Source: Pannonibacter carbonis
GTDB taxonomy: Bacteria > Pseudomonadota > Alphaproteobacteria > Rhizobiales > Stappiaceae
NCBI RefSeq assembly: GCF_003012935.1
Contig: NZ_PUDR01000008.1
Location: 62,001-126,000 of the forward strand
Reading direction: 5' to 3'
DNA: 64,000 bases
Position numbers and translations under genes: made by a program. Shown here in pieces: positions 53,635 through 61,596 of the stretch (position 1 is the first letter of the stretch; each line of letters opens with the position of its first letter). A model generated the notes under the pieces. The model did not search any database, was not told where the DNA came from, and was given only the letters and a program-made list of their open reading frames with translations.

Positions 53635-53946
53635 ATGCAGACGACCAAGGCAAAGCGCGTCGAGATCATCATCGAGGCGCCAATGGAGCGGCGCCTGACG
53701 CAGGCCCTGACGGCGGCCGGCGTGACCGGCTTCACCATCCTTCCGGTGCTGGGCGGCAGCGGCCGCTCGGGGCTCTGGAGCCGCGAGGGCCAGGTGTCGC
53801 TGGCCGGTGGCATGGTGGCCTTCATCTGCATCGTGAAAGAGGAGCGGCTCGAAAACCTGCTGCAGAAGGCGATGCCGCTGGTTCAGCAGCATATCGGCGT
53901 CGTCAGCATCACCGATTGCGAGGTGCTGCGGGCCGAGCGGTTCTGA
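53635..53946 (+). CDS. SbtB-like PII family regulator
   Basis: 103 residues with the ferredoxin-like PII fold: KRVEIIIEAPMERRLTQALTAAGVTGFTILPVLGGSGRSGLWSREGQ, the latter segment being the T-loop region. Partner of the SbtA transporter in cyanobacteria, where SbtB binds adenine nucleotides and gates uptake. It lacks the C-terminal CGPxGC redox motif of some SbtB proteins. GGAGGG is at the end of sbtA, seven bases before its ATG, so translation is coupled. Confidence 0.88.
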   Translation: MQTTKAKRVEIIIEAPMERRLTQALTAAGVTGFTILPVLGGSGRSGLWSREGQVSLAGGMVAFICIVKEERLENLLQKAMPLVQQHIGVVSITDCEVLRAERF

Positions 53947-54096
53947 CGACTGGTCGGGTTGTCTGCCTTTTAGCCGGTCCGCTGTTCTGCCGGGTTGACC
54001 GCAGACGGCATTCCATGACTGTATCCGCCCCAGCACCGGGGCGGCTTTGCCTGCGCCCGCGAGACGAACCCTGAATGCTGGCGAGGACACACATAC

Positions 54097-54771
54097 GTGG
54101 CACATGACTTCCCCAATCATCTGGTCGCCGGATACAGCCGCTATCTGAACAAGGGCTATGTCCGTTTTCGCGAGACGCAGGAACAGCTTGCCATCTATGG
54201 CCAGCGACCGGATGTGATGGTGATCTCGTGCTGCGACAGCCGCGTCACGCCGGAAGGCGTGTTCCATGTGGGGCCAGGCGAATTGTTCGTCGTGCGCAAC
54301 GTCGCCAATCTCGTGCCGCCCTATGAGGAAACCGACGGTCAGCACGGCACCAGCGCGGCCATCGAATATGCCGTGCGCGTGCTCAAGGTGAAGCACATCG
54401 TCGTCATGGGCCACGCCAAATGTGGCGGCGTCCATGCCTTCCGCGAAAACGCCAATGCACCACTGGCAACCGGCGCCTTCATTGGCCGCTGGATCAAGCT
54501 GCTGGAACCGGCCGCGATTGCCATGGCCTGCATGCCGGTCGACAAGCTCGATGATCCGCAGCTTGCGATGGAATATGCCGGGGTGCGCCAGTCGCTGAAA
54601 AACCTTGCGACCTTCCCCTTCGTCGACGAGGCCATGCGCACCGAAGGCCTGAAGGTGCACGGTGCCTGGTTCGATATCGGTTCTGGCGATCTCCGGATCA
54701 TGGATCCGGAGACGAGCAAGTTCGAAAGCTGTGCGCCGGAGAATTTTGCCAGTGAGGTTGCGGCGGGATAA
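54097..54771 (+). CDS. Beta-class carbonic anhydrase
   Basis: 224-residue zinc enzyme interconverting CO2 and bicarbonate. Zinc ligands are Cys45 (in CCDSR), His106 and Cys109 (GHAKCGG), and the Asp47-Arg49 dyad is intact. Start is a GTG with CGAGGA upstream. It follows sbtA and the PII-like gene by 150 bases on the same strand, with a probable functional link to bicarbonate import and to the CO2-fixing Ccr. No signal peptide, so cytosolic. Confidence 0.95.
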   Translation: MAHDFPNHLVAGYSRYLNKGYVRFRETQEQLAIYGQRPDVMVISCCDSRVTPEGVFHVGPGELFVVRNVANLVPPYEETDGQHGTSAAIEYAVRVLKVKHIVVMGHAKCGGVHAFRENANAPLATGAFIGRWIKLLEPAAIAMACMPVDKLDDPQLAMEYAGVRQSLKNLATFPFVDEAMRTEGLKVHGAWFDIGSGDLRIMDPETSKFESCAPENFASEVAAG

Positions 54772-54802
54772 GCCGTGAGGAATGGCTTGTCGTCCCTGAC
54801 AG

Positions 54803-54823
54803 GTCCCGGCTCAAGGCCGGGAC
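54803..54823. repeat. GTCCCGGC-N5-GCCGGGAC palindrome
   Basis: A single copy of the 21-base palindrome family, 32 bases after the carbonic anhydrase stop. It could act as the 3' end hairpin of that operon. Confidence 0.75.
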
Positions 54824-54878
54824 AGCGCGGAGAGGCGGAGGGACCTTTGGGTCCCTTGCCGATTTTCCGGATCCTGTG

Positions 54879-55418
54879 TCACTGGGGCGCTGACGCCAGC
54901 ACCAGGCTCCAGAACACCTTGTATTTCGAGTTCGGCGCAAAGGTGGTCGCGATGCCCATGCGGGTGGCGCGCGGATCCAGCATGACCTTGTTGTGGCCGG
55001 GAGATTCGCGCCAGCCGGAGAAGGCTTCCGCGAGCGTGCGATAGCCGGCGCTGACATTTTCAACCGCGTCGGTCTTGGTCTCGCCGATGGCGCTGAGACG
55101 GGTCTTGAGCTGGTTCTGCGGCTCGAGCGAGGCGCGGATGCTGTCCGCTTCGGCGATGGCCCGCGCCTGGGATTGGGCGATGGCGCCGAGCGTCGGATCA
55201 AGCGTCAATAGGCCAAGGCCGTTGTTCTGGCGGTACTGGTTGATCATCTGCAGCGCTGCTTGCTGGTCAATGCTGGCATTGACCCGCGCAAGGTCACGGT
55301 AGAAGGGCGGCAGTTCTACGGGCTTTTCGGTCTGACAACCTCCAAGCAGGAGGAGGCCTGCGGCCAAGGCCAGGCCTGCCAGCCGCCCTGTCGTCTGACG
55401 GGTCATGGGTTTCGTCAT
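54879..55418 (-). CDS. CAP-domain (SCP-like) lipoprotein
   Basis: 179 residues. A lipobox LGGC ends the signal at Cys28, and the CAP domain follows with INQYRQNNGLGLLTLDPTLGAIAQSQA, ENVSAGYRTLAEAFSGWRESPGHNKVML, and AFAPNSKYKVFWSLVLA-like end. The signature SPGHNKVML is well conserved. Role in bacteria is unclear; some members act at the cell envelope. The start at 55418 gives the lipoprotein signal. Confidence 0.88.
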   Translation of the reverse strand: MTKPMTRQTTGRLAGLALAAGLLLLGGCQTEKPVELPPFYRDLARVNASIDQQAALQMINQYRQNNGLGLLTLDPTLGAIAQSQARAIAEADSIRASLEPQNQLKTRLSAIGETKTDAVENVSAGYRTLAEAFSGWRESPGHNKVMLDPRATRMGIATTFAPNSKYKVFWSLVLASAPQ

Positions 55419-55660
55419 TTCAGTTTCTTTCTGCTGCGCCCCAGCCTTGCGAATCACCGGCGAGATTAGGCCGCTTTGCCTGGGAGTGCCACGGCCCGGC
55501 GCTTCATGAAAGAACGGGCCCAGAACGGGACTTGACGAAGACCTCAGCCATATGCCCTTGCTGTATGTCAGTATAGATACGGTGGTATTGAGCTTGTGTT
55601 TACGCTCTTGCCATATAAGTTCGACCATAAATCGATAATAACCGAGGGGAATTTTGGCGC

Positions 55661-56464
55661 GTGTCTGACGAAGAGGAAGATAAGCCGATCAAGGTGATCA
55701 TTGCGGATGATTCCGGTACCGTCCGCAAGTTCGTCGAGAAAGCTTTGCTGGCAACTGGCCGCAACATGGAGATTACCATGGCGGCCGATGGCAAGGACGC
55801 GGTCGAGAAGCTGAGCCGTGCCGCGTTCGACATCGCCTTCCTCGATATCAACATGCCACAGCTCAACGGGGTTGAGGTGATGGCGGCCATTCACGTCATG
55901 GGTGCGAAGACCTTTGCCGTGTCAATGTCCGACGGACTGGGCGAGGAAGCGGAAAAGAAGCTCAAATCCTTCGGCGCGTATGACTTCCTGACCAAACCCT
56001 TCAGCGCCAGCCAGGTGCGGCATGTGGTCGAGGTCTATGAAGCGATCAATATGCCCTTCGACGTGCTTGTGGTTGATGATTCAGCCACGGTCCGCCGGAT
56101 CGTCAAGCGGGTGCTGGAGCGGTCGATCTTCAAGCTGAACATTGTCGAGGCCGAGGACGGTCATGCCGCAATCAAGCGGGTCAGCGAAAAGTCATACCGG
56201 GTCATCTTCACTGATTTCAACATGCCGAACATGACCGGGCTGGAACTGGCCGAACGACTGGCGGCCACGACGCGTGGCTCGGATGTGATCCTGATGTCTA
56301 CTGAGTACAATACGACGCTGGATCAGGCGGCCGAGCGAGTGAAGGCCAAGGCCTTCCTGCGCAAACCGTTCTACCCGGAAGACGTGGACAGCATCCTGCA
56401 TCACCTGTTCGGCTTGCGGCACTCGCATTTTTCCAAACAGGTACGCATGTTCGCGATGACCTGA
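55661..56464 (+). CDS. Double-receiver response regulator without output domain
   Basis: 267 residues made of two complete CheY-like receivers: Asp16/Asp17, Asp62, Lys112 in the first and Asp139/Asp140, Asp185, Lys235 in the second. Both have a phosphoacceptor (FLDINMP and FTDFNMP) and the KPF switch lysine. No DNA-binding, GGDEF or kinase domain, and no kinase gene in the window. It may act as a phosphate sink or a protein-protein signalling element. GTG start; the ribosome site GAGGGG is rather distant. Confidence 0.9.
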   Translation: MSDEEEDKPIKVIIADDSGTVRKFVEKALLATGRNMEITMAADGKDAVEKLSRAAFDIAFLDINMPQLNGVEVMAAIHVMGAKTFAVSMSDGLGEEAEKKLKSFGAYDFLTKPFSASQVRHVVEVYEAINMPFDVLVVDDSATVRRIVKRVLERSIFKLNIVEAEDGHAAIKRVSEKSYRVIFTDFNMPNMTGLELAERLAATTRGSDVILMSTEYNTTLDQAAERVKAKAFLRKPFYPEDVDSILHHLFGLRHSHFSKQVRMFAMT

Positions 56465-56469
56465 GCAAC

Positions 56470-56490
56470 GGCCGCCCTCAAGGGGCGGCC
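56470..56490. terminator. Hairpin between the response regulator and ccr
   Basis: GGCCGCCC-TCAAG-GGGCGGCC, 8-base perfect stem between two convergent stops. No T tract. Confidence 0.65.
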
Positions 56491-56502
56491 GGCCAGGGTT
56501 TG

Positions 56503-57798
56503 TCAGCGCTTGCCAGCTTCCAGGACGTCCTCGAAGGTGCGCAGGCCGGGCATCGGCGAACTGACCAGAACAGCCATGTTGCCGGGGGCGTGCTGGTTCT
56601 TCCACATCTTGGTGTGCGCCTTCGGGATCTGGTCCCAGGGGAACACTTCCGACATGCACGGGTCGATGCGGCGGTCGATGACGAACTTGTTCGCCTCGGA
56701 GGCCTGCTTCAGGTGGGCGAAGTGCGAGCCCTGGATGCGCTTCTGCCGCATCCAGACATAGCGGGCGTCAAAGGTGATGTTGAAGCCGGTTGTGCCGGCG
56801 CAGAACACGACCATGCCGCCGCGCTTGGCAACCAGACAGGAGACCGGGAAGGTCTGTTCGCCCGGGTGCTCGAACACCATGTCGACGTCATTGCCCTTGC
56901 CGGTGATGTCCCAGATCGCCTTGCCGAACTTGCGCGCTTCCTGGGTCCAGGTGTTGAACTCGGGCGAATTGACCTTCGGCAGCTGACCCCAGCAGTTGAA
57001 GTCCTTGCGGTTGATGACGCCCTTGGCGCCGAGGGACATGACGTAGTCGCGCTTGTCCTCGTCCGAGATGATGCCGATGGCATTGGCGCCTGCCGCAGCC
57101 GCGAGCTGGATGCCGAACACGCCAAGACCGCCGGAGGCGCCCCAGACAAGCACGTTCTGGCCCGGACGCAGCTGGTGCGGCGCGTGGCCGAACAGCATGC
57201 GGTAGGCGGTGGCGAGGGTCAGGGTGTAGCAGGCGGCTTCTTCCCAGGTGAGGTGCTTGGGCCGCGGCATCAGCTGCTGCGACTGCACCCGGCAGAACTG
57301 GGAGAAGGAACCGTCCGGCGTTTCGTAACCCCAGATGCGCTGGGTCGACGAGAACATCGGATCGCCGCCATTGCACTCCTCGTCGTCGCCGTCATCCTGG
57401 TTGCAGTGGATGACGACTTCATCGCCGACCTTCCAGCGCTTCACCTTGGATCCGACGGCCCAGACGATACCCGAGGCATCGGACCCGGCGATGTGGTAGG
57501 GGCTCTTGTGGCTGCCGAACACGGAGATCGGTTCACCAAGGGCCGCCCAGACGCCGTTGTAATTGACGCCTGCGGCCATGACGAGCACGAGAACTTCGTG
57601 GCTGTCCAGCTCCCAGGTCGGCACGACCTCGATCTTCATCGCGTCTTCCGGCGCGCCATGGCGATCCTGGCGGATCGACCAGGCATACATGTTCTTCGGC
57701 ACATGGCCGAGCGGCGGGATCTCGCCGATCTCGTAAAGGTCCTTCAAGGGGACGTCTCCCGTGTGTCGGTTGTCGTTTGCCTGCAGCGCCGAGCTCAT
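56503..57798 (-). CDS. ccr: Crotonyl-CoA carboxylase/reductase
   Basis: 431-residue medium-chain reductase that reductively carboxylates crotonyl-CoA with CO2 and NADPH to ethylmalonyl-CoA, the key step of the ethylmalonyl-CoA pathway. Conserved: GVWAALGEPISVFGSHKSPYHIAGSDASG, NQDDGDDEECNGGDPMFSSTQRIWGYET, and the nucleotide-binding VWGASGGLGVFGIQLA. The length and details match Ccr rather than general quinone reductase. Divergent from meaA across a 317-base spacer. Confidence 0.97.
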   Translation of the reverse strand: MSSALQANDNRHTGDVPLKDLYEIGEIPPLGHVPKNMYAWSIRQDRHGAPEDAMKIEVVPTWELDSHEVLVLVMAAGVNYNGVWAALGEPISVFGSHKSPYHIAGSDASGIVWAVGSKVKRWKVGDEVVIHCNQDDGDDEECNGGDPMFSSTQRIWGYETPDGSFSQFCRVQSQQLMPRPKHLTWEEAACYTLTLATAYRMLFGHAPHQLRPGQNVLVWGASGGLGVFGIQLAAAAGANAIGIISDEDKRDYVMSLGAKGVINRKDFNCWGQLPKVNSPEFNTWTQEARKFGKAIWDITGKGNDVDMVFEHPGEQTFPVSCLVAKRGGMVVFCAGTTGFNITFDARYVWMRQKRIQGSHFAHLKQASEANKFVIDRRIDPCMSEVFPWDQIPKAHTKMWKNQHAPGNMAVLVSSPMPGLRTFEDVLEAGKR

Positions 57799-57931
57799 TG
57801 TTGTTCCTTCCCCTCCATGCGCCGGACCCTTGCCGGACGCCCATCCTCATGTCCGGGTTGAAAAATTCCGGCCAGATTGACGTAGTTCCAGTCGGAAGCT
57901 TGTGTCCAAGCCGGTCGACCGTTGTTCGGGG

Positions 57932-57946
57932 TGCTGCGTTGCAGCA
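57932..57946. promoter_or_regulatory. TGCTGC-N3-GCAGCA palindrome in the ccr/meaA spacer
   Basis: TGCTGC-GTT-GCAGCA, a perfect dyad containing CTGC-N3-GCAG, the consensus described for PhaR in Paracoccus. It lies 134 bases before the ccr start and 170 before meaA. Its use as an operator is inference. Confidence 0.5.
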
Positions 57947-57971
57947 GCCCCATTAGGGCCAACTTCGTCCG

Positions 57972-58024
57972 TTTGCGCAACTATCAAACCAAAAAAGCTT
58001 TCGATCTATACGACTATTGCGTAA
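57972..58024. promoter_or_regulatory. Paired TTGCGYAA motifs in the ccr/meaA spacer
   Basis: TTTGCGCAA (57972-57980) and ATTGCGTAA (58016-58024), about 44 bases apart centre to centre, near four helical turns. A regulator binding both faces is possible; identity is unknown. The rest of the spacer 57799-58115 shows no gene. Confidence 0.4.
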
Positions 58025-58115
58025 CTTGAATTTGCCTCGCAGGTGGATTTTGCATCGCACATAGGCGAGACCTGTGAGTGCCCTTCGCGGCGGCGCAGGC
58101 GTTAAGGAGTGAGAC

Positions 58116-60128
58116 ATGAGCCAGGCAGCAGAAACCGGATCGTCCAAGGCACCGCGCCGGCGCGACCAGCCCTGGATCTTCCGCACCTATGCGGGCCATT
58201 CCACAGCGGCGGATTCCAACCGGCTGTACCGGACGAACCTCGCCAAGGGGCAGACCGGTCTTTCCATCGCCTTCGACCTGCCGACACAGACGGGCTATGA
58301 CCCGGACCACATGCTGGCGCGCGGCGAAGTGGGCAAGGTGGGCGTGCCGGTGGCGCATCTGGGCGACATGCGGACGCTGTTCAACGAGATCCCGCTTGAG
58401 AAGATGAATACGTCGATGACGATCAACGCCACCGCGCCCTGGCTGCTGGCGCTGTATGTGGCGGCCGCCGACGAACAGGGCGCGGACCGCAAGCTGCTGG
58501 CCGGCACGACGCAGAACGACATCATCAAGGAATACCTGTCGCGCGGAACCTATGTGTTTCCGCCCGCGCCATCGCTGCGGCTGACCGGCGACGTGATCGC
58601 CTGGACCTACAGCGAAATGCCGAAATGGAACCCGATGAACGTGTGTTCCTATCACCTGCAGGAGGCCGGGGCGACGCCGGTGCAGGAACTGTCCTTTGCA
58701 CTGGCAACCGCAGTTGCAATCCTCGACGGCATGAAGGCCAGTGGGGCTATTCCCGAAGCTGAGTTTCCGCAGGCGGTCGGGCGCATCTCGTTCTTCGTCA
58801 ACGCGGGGATGCGCTTCATCACCGAACTTTGCAAGATGCGCGCCTTCACCGAGCTGTGGGACGAGATCTGCCGCGACCGGTACGGAATCACCGACGAGCG
58901 CTATCGCCGCTTCCGCTATGGCGTGCAGGTCAACTCGCTGGGCCTGACGGAACCGCAGCCGGAGAACAACGTCTACCGCATCCTGATCGAGATGCTGGCG
59001 GTGGTCCTGTCCAAGAACGCCCGGGCGCGCGCCGTGCAACTGCCGGCCTGGAACGAGGCGCTGGGCCTGCCGCGGCCGTTCGACCAGCAGTGGTCGCTGC
59101 GCATGCAGCAGATCCTGGCCTATGAGACGGACCTGCTGGATTTCGATGACATTTTCGACGGCTCATCGGTGATCACCGCCAAGGTGGAGGAGCTGAAGGC
59201 CGAGGCACGCGAGGAGCTGGCGCGGATCGACGCCATGGGCGGTGCTGTGGCTGCGGTGGAATCCTCCTACATGAAGCAGAAGCTGGTGGAGGCGAACACG
59301 CGCCGGCTGGCCGGAATTGAAACCGGCGAGCAGATCGTCGTCGGCGTCAACAGGTGGACCGAAAGCGAGCCTTCGCCGCTCGCCACCGGCGAGGATGGGG
59401 GCATTCTCACCGTGCCGGAGCATGTGGAAGACGAGGCAATCGAACGGATCAAGGCCTGGCGCGCTGCGCGGGACGGGGCTGCTGTCGAGGCGGCGATTGC
59501 CGGGCTGAAGGCTGCCGCGCGCGAGGGGCGCAACATCATGGAGCCCTCGATCACGGCCGCCAAGGTGGGCGTGACCACCGGCGAATGGGGCGCGGCCTTG
59601 CGGGAAGTTTTCGGCGAGTACCGGGCCCCGACGGGCGTTGGCCGCGCGGCGCGGGACGATGCCGGTGACCTCACCGCCGTTCGGGAGAGCGTGGAAGCCG
59701 TGTCGCGCAAGCTGGGCCGGCGGGTGAAATTCCTCGTCGGCAAGCCGGGACTGGATGGTCACTCCAATGGCGCGGAGCAGATCGCCGTGCGCGCGCGCGA
59801 TTGCGGCATGGAAGTGGTCTATGAAGGCATCCGCCTGACCCCGGCGCAGATCGTCAATGCCGCGCTGGAAGAGGGCGTGCATGTCATCGGCCTGTCGATC
59901 CTGTCCGGGTCGCATCTGGCGCTGGTGCGCGATGTGATGGACAAGCTGCGCGGCGCTGGCATTGGCGACGTTCCGGTCGTCGTCGGCGGCATCATTCCGG
60001 ACGAGGACGCCCGCGCGCTGAAGGCGATGGGTGTTGCGGCCGTCTACACGCCGAAGGACTTCCAGCTGACCGACATCATGGCCGATGTTGTGCGGATCGT
60101 CGGCGAACGCGGCGCTGAGGCTGCGTGA
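58116..60128 (+). CDS. meaA: Ethylmalonyl-CoA mutase (MeaA)
   Basis: 670-residue adenosylcobalamin-dependent mutase, converting (2R)-ethylmalonyl-CoA to (2S)-methylsuccinyl-CoA. The TIM barrel has RRRDQPWIFRTYAGHSTAADSN and GLSIAFDLPTQTGYDPDH; the C-terminal B12 domain has DGHSNG (Asp547, His549 ligand). Length and GLSIAFDLPTQ place it with MeaA/Ecm rather than methylmalonyl-CoA mutase. AAGGAG lies six bases before the ATG. Its B12 could be supplied by the cobS/cobT pathway in the window. Confidence 0.96.
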   Translation: MSQAAETGSSKAPRRRDQPWIFRTYAGHSTAADSNRLYRTNLAKGQTGLSIAFDLPTQTGYDPDHMLARGEVGKVGVPVAHLGDMRTLFNEIPLEKMNTSMTINATAPWLLALYVAAADEQGADRKLLAGTTQNDIIKEYLSRGTYVFPPAPSLRLTGDVIAWTYSEMPKWNPMNVCSYHLQEAGATPVQELSFALATAVAILDGMKASGAIPEAEFPQAVGRISFFVNAGMRFITELCKMRAFTELWDEICRDRYGITDERYRRFRYGVQVNSLGLTEPQPENNVYRILIEMLAVVLSKNARARAVQLPAWNEALGLPRPFDQQWSLRMQQILAYETDLLDFDDIFDGSSVITAKVEELKAEAREELARIDAMGGAVAAVESSYMKQKLVEANTRRLAGIETGEQIVVGVNRWTESEPSPLATGEDGGILTVPEHVEDEAIERIKAWRAARDGAAVEAAIAGLKAAAREGRNIMEPSITAAKVGVTTGEWGAALREVFGEYRAPTGVGRAARDDAGDLTAVRESVEAVSRKLGRRVKFLVGKPGLDGHSNGAEQIAVRARDCGMEVVYEGIRLTPAQIVNAALEEGVHVIGLSILSGSHLALVRDVMDKLRGAGIGDVPVVVGGIIPDEDARALKAMGVAAVYTPKDFQLTDIMADVVRIVGERGAEAA

Positions 60129-60239
60129 GGAGGCTGACGACGCATGAGGTAACCGTAGCTACCCCGACACAGACGTTACGTTGGTGCCGGGGCTGGCGGG
60201 CTTTCGGGTAAATCCCCGTTCTGAAATTTTCCTCGTGCT

Positions 60240-60337
60240 GTCCCGGCCTTGTGCCGGGACCTGTTCGTGTTCTCCAGCCGTTGCCGGACAACTGCACCGC
60301 GGTGCCATCCTGACGGGTCCCGGCACAAGGCCGGGAC
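60240..60337. repeat. Pair of GTCCCGGC-N5-GCCGGGAC palindromes
   Basis: Perfect 21-base palindromes at 60240-60260 and 60317-60337, oriented oppositely and separated by 56 bases, after meaA. Confidence 0.85.
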
Positions 60338-60366
60338 GGCGCGAGGGGCGGGCTTCGGGGGGGGGG

Positions 60367-60756
60367 CTACATCAAGCGCAGGCCGCAATGGGTGGCGAAG
60401 GGCTGAAAGTCGCGGTCTTGTTGCAAGAGCTGGTAACTGTTGCGGATGCAGTAAGTAGCGATCACCATATCGACGGTACGGCGGATCGTGATGCCTCGGG
60501 CGCGAAGATCGCGATAAATAGCAGCTGCTTCAACAGCAATGGACGGCTCGCAAAGGGTCTCTACCTTGAAGCGGCGTAGTGCGTGCTCCAGAAACCGGGC
60601 ATTGCCTGGCGACTTCGCCCCTTGCAGGACTTCGAGCAACACGAGATCTCCGACGATAATTTCAGACGGATTTTCAATAGTTTCAAGTTTTTCAACTGCT
60701 TCGGAGGCGTGACCTTTGATCAGTGCGATCCACACAGAACTGTCGACGACGATCAT
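60367..60756 (-). CDS. vapC: VapC-type PIN-domain toxin ribonuclease
   Basis: 129-residue PIN-fold endoribonuclease of a type II toxin-antitoxin pair. Metal-binding acidic residues: Asp5 (VVDSSVW), Glu42 (LLEVLQG), Asp96 (TVDMVIA) and Asp114/Asp116. It starts within the last codon of vapB with four bases of overlap, the usual vapB-vapC coupling. Its stop is at 60367, just after the palindromic repeats. Confidence 0.93.
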   Translation of the reverse strand: MIVVDSSVWIALIKGHASEAVEKLETIENPSEIIVGDLVLLEVLQGAKSPGNARFLEHALRRFKVETLCEPSIAVEAAAIYRDLRARGITIRRTVDMVIATYCIRNSYQLLQQDRDFQPFATHCGLRLM

Positions 60757-60989
60757 GCTGCATCGGTTTCCAGAGCCGGAATGTCTTCCGGGGGACCCCA
60801 GCCATCGCGCATCTCATCGAGATCGCCTTCCCAGCCAATCCCTTTGATGTCGCGGATCACGGCCCGAAGCTCCTCGTCCTTGACGAGGCGGCGCAGGGCT
60901 TCCTTAACAACGGCCTTCTTGGTGGAGAGGCCTGTCACAGCCATTGCCTTGGTCATGAGGTCGTCGTCGATGTCGATGTTGGTGCGCAT
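60753..60989 (-). CDS. vapB: VapB-type antitoxin
   Basis: 78 residues. MRTNIDIDDDLMTKAMAVTGLSTKKAVVKEALRRLV is the short ribbon-helix-helix-like N-terminal DNA-binding part of the VapB (DUF2191/type II antitoxin) family, followed by a C-terminal toxin-binding tail. GGAG lies six bases before the ATG at 60989. Autoregulation is likely through the 11-base palindrome upstream. Confidence 0.93.
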   Translation of the reverse strand: MRTNIDIDDDLMTKAMAVTGLSTKKAVVKEALRRLVKDEELRAVIRDIKGIGWEGDLDEMRDGWGPPEDIPALETDAA

Positions 60990-61000
60990 GCTGCGCTCCC

Positions 61001-61038
61001 CGCGATGTGTATGATCATCCAAATCTATACACATCGCG
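61001..61038. promoter_or_regulatory. vapBC operator palindrome
   Basis: CGCGATGTGTA (61001-61011) and TACACATCGCG (61028-61038) form a perfect 11-base inverted repeat with 16 bases between, directly upstream of vapB. The minus-strand TATAGAT inside could be the -10 element, which a bound VapBC complex would cover. Confidence 0.75.
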
Positions 61039-61066
61039 TGACTTCCGCAAGGTGAGGTTCGGCGGC

Positions 61067-61483
61067 CTACTGCGCCTTGCGGTAGACTGAGGAGTTGATG
61101 AAGCTTTCGGTTTCCGTGATGTGCACGGTCTGGGTGACGGTGAGGGTGCGGCCGTCGGGGGAGATTTCGCGGTCGGCGGTCATGATCACGGCGCCGCCGC
61201 GCAGGGCTTCGCTGACGAGGTTGCTGTCACCGCGCAGGCCGTGACGCATGGCGTCGGCGAGACCGCTCTTGCCGAGCTTCGTTTCAGCCCCGTTGGGCAG
61301 GGCGGTGAAGCTGTCGGTCTGGCTGGTGCCATCTGCGGCAACGCTGGTCATGGTGAACTTCAGCGTGCCGAAGAAATCCTCGATCGTGAGCGTGGCGCTC
61401 TGGGGCAGCTCGCCGTGGTCGAATTCGCTCTCGTCCCGGTCGAAAATCCAGGTGCCGAAGAAGCGCTTGAGCGGGTCGGTCAT
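61067..61483 (-). CDS. Conserved hypothetical protein, 138 aa
   Basis: 138 residues. No signal peptide. FGTWIFDRDESEF, SATLTIEDFFGTLKFTMTSVAADG and GGAVIMTADREISPDGRTLTVTQTVHI suggest a small beta-barrel (lipocalin-like) fold, not identified further. CAGGAG lies six bases before the ATG at 61483, which decides the start. Confidence 0.75.
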   Translation of the reverse strand: MTDPLKRFFGTWIFDRDESEFDHGELPQSATLTIEDFFGTLKFTMTSVAADGTSQTDSFTALPNGAETKLGKSGLADAMRHGLRGDSNLVSEALRGGAVIMTADREISPDGRTLTVTQTVHITETESFINSSVYRKAQ

Positions 61484-61537
61484 GGGGGGCTCCTGTGCCA
61501 TCGTCAGCCTTGACGGCCTGTTCTGGCCGGAACGGAT

Positions 61538-61572
61538 AAGGCCGCAGCCTGCGGGATGCAAGCTGCGGCCTT
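61538..61572 (-). terminator. Hairpin terminator after leuB
   Basis: AAGGCCGCAGC / GCTGCGGCCTT, an 11-base perfect stem with a 13-base loop, 25 bases downstream of the leuB stop (minus strand). T tract weak. Confidence 0.7.
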
Positions 61573-61596
61573 CGAGTTTTGCGGAGATGCCAGGGA

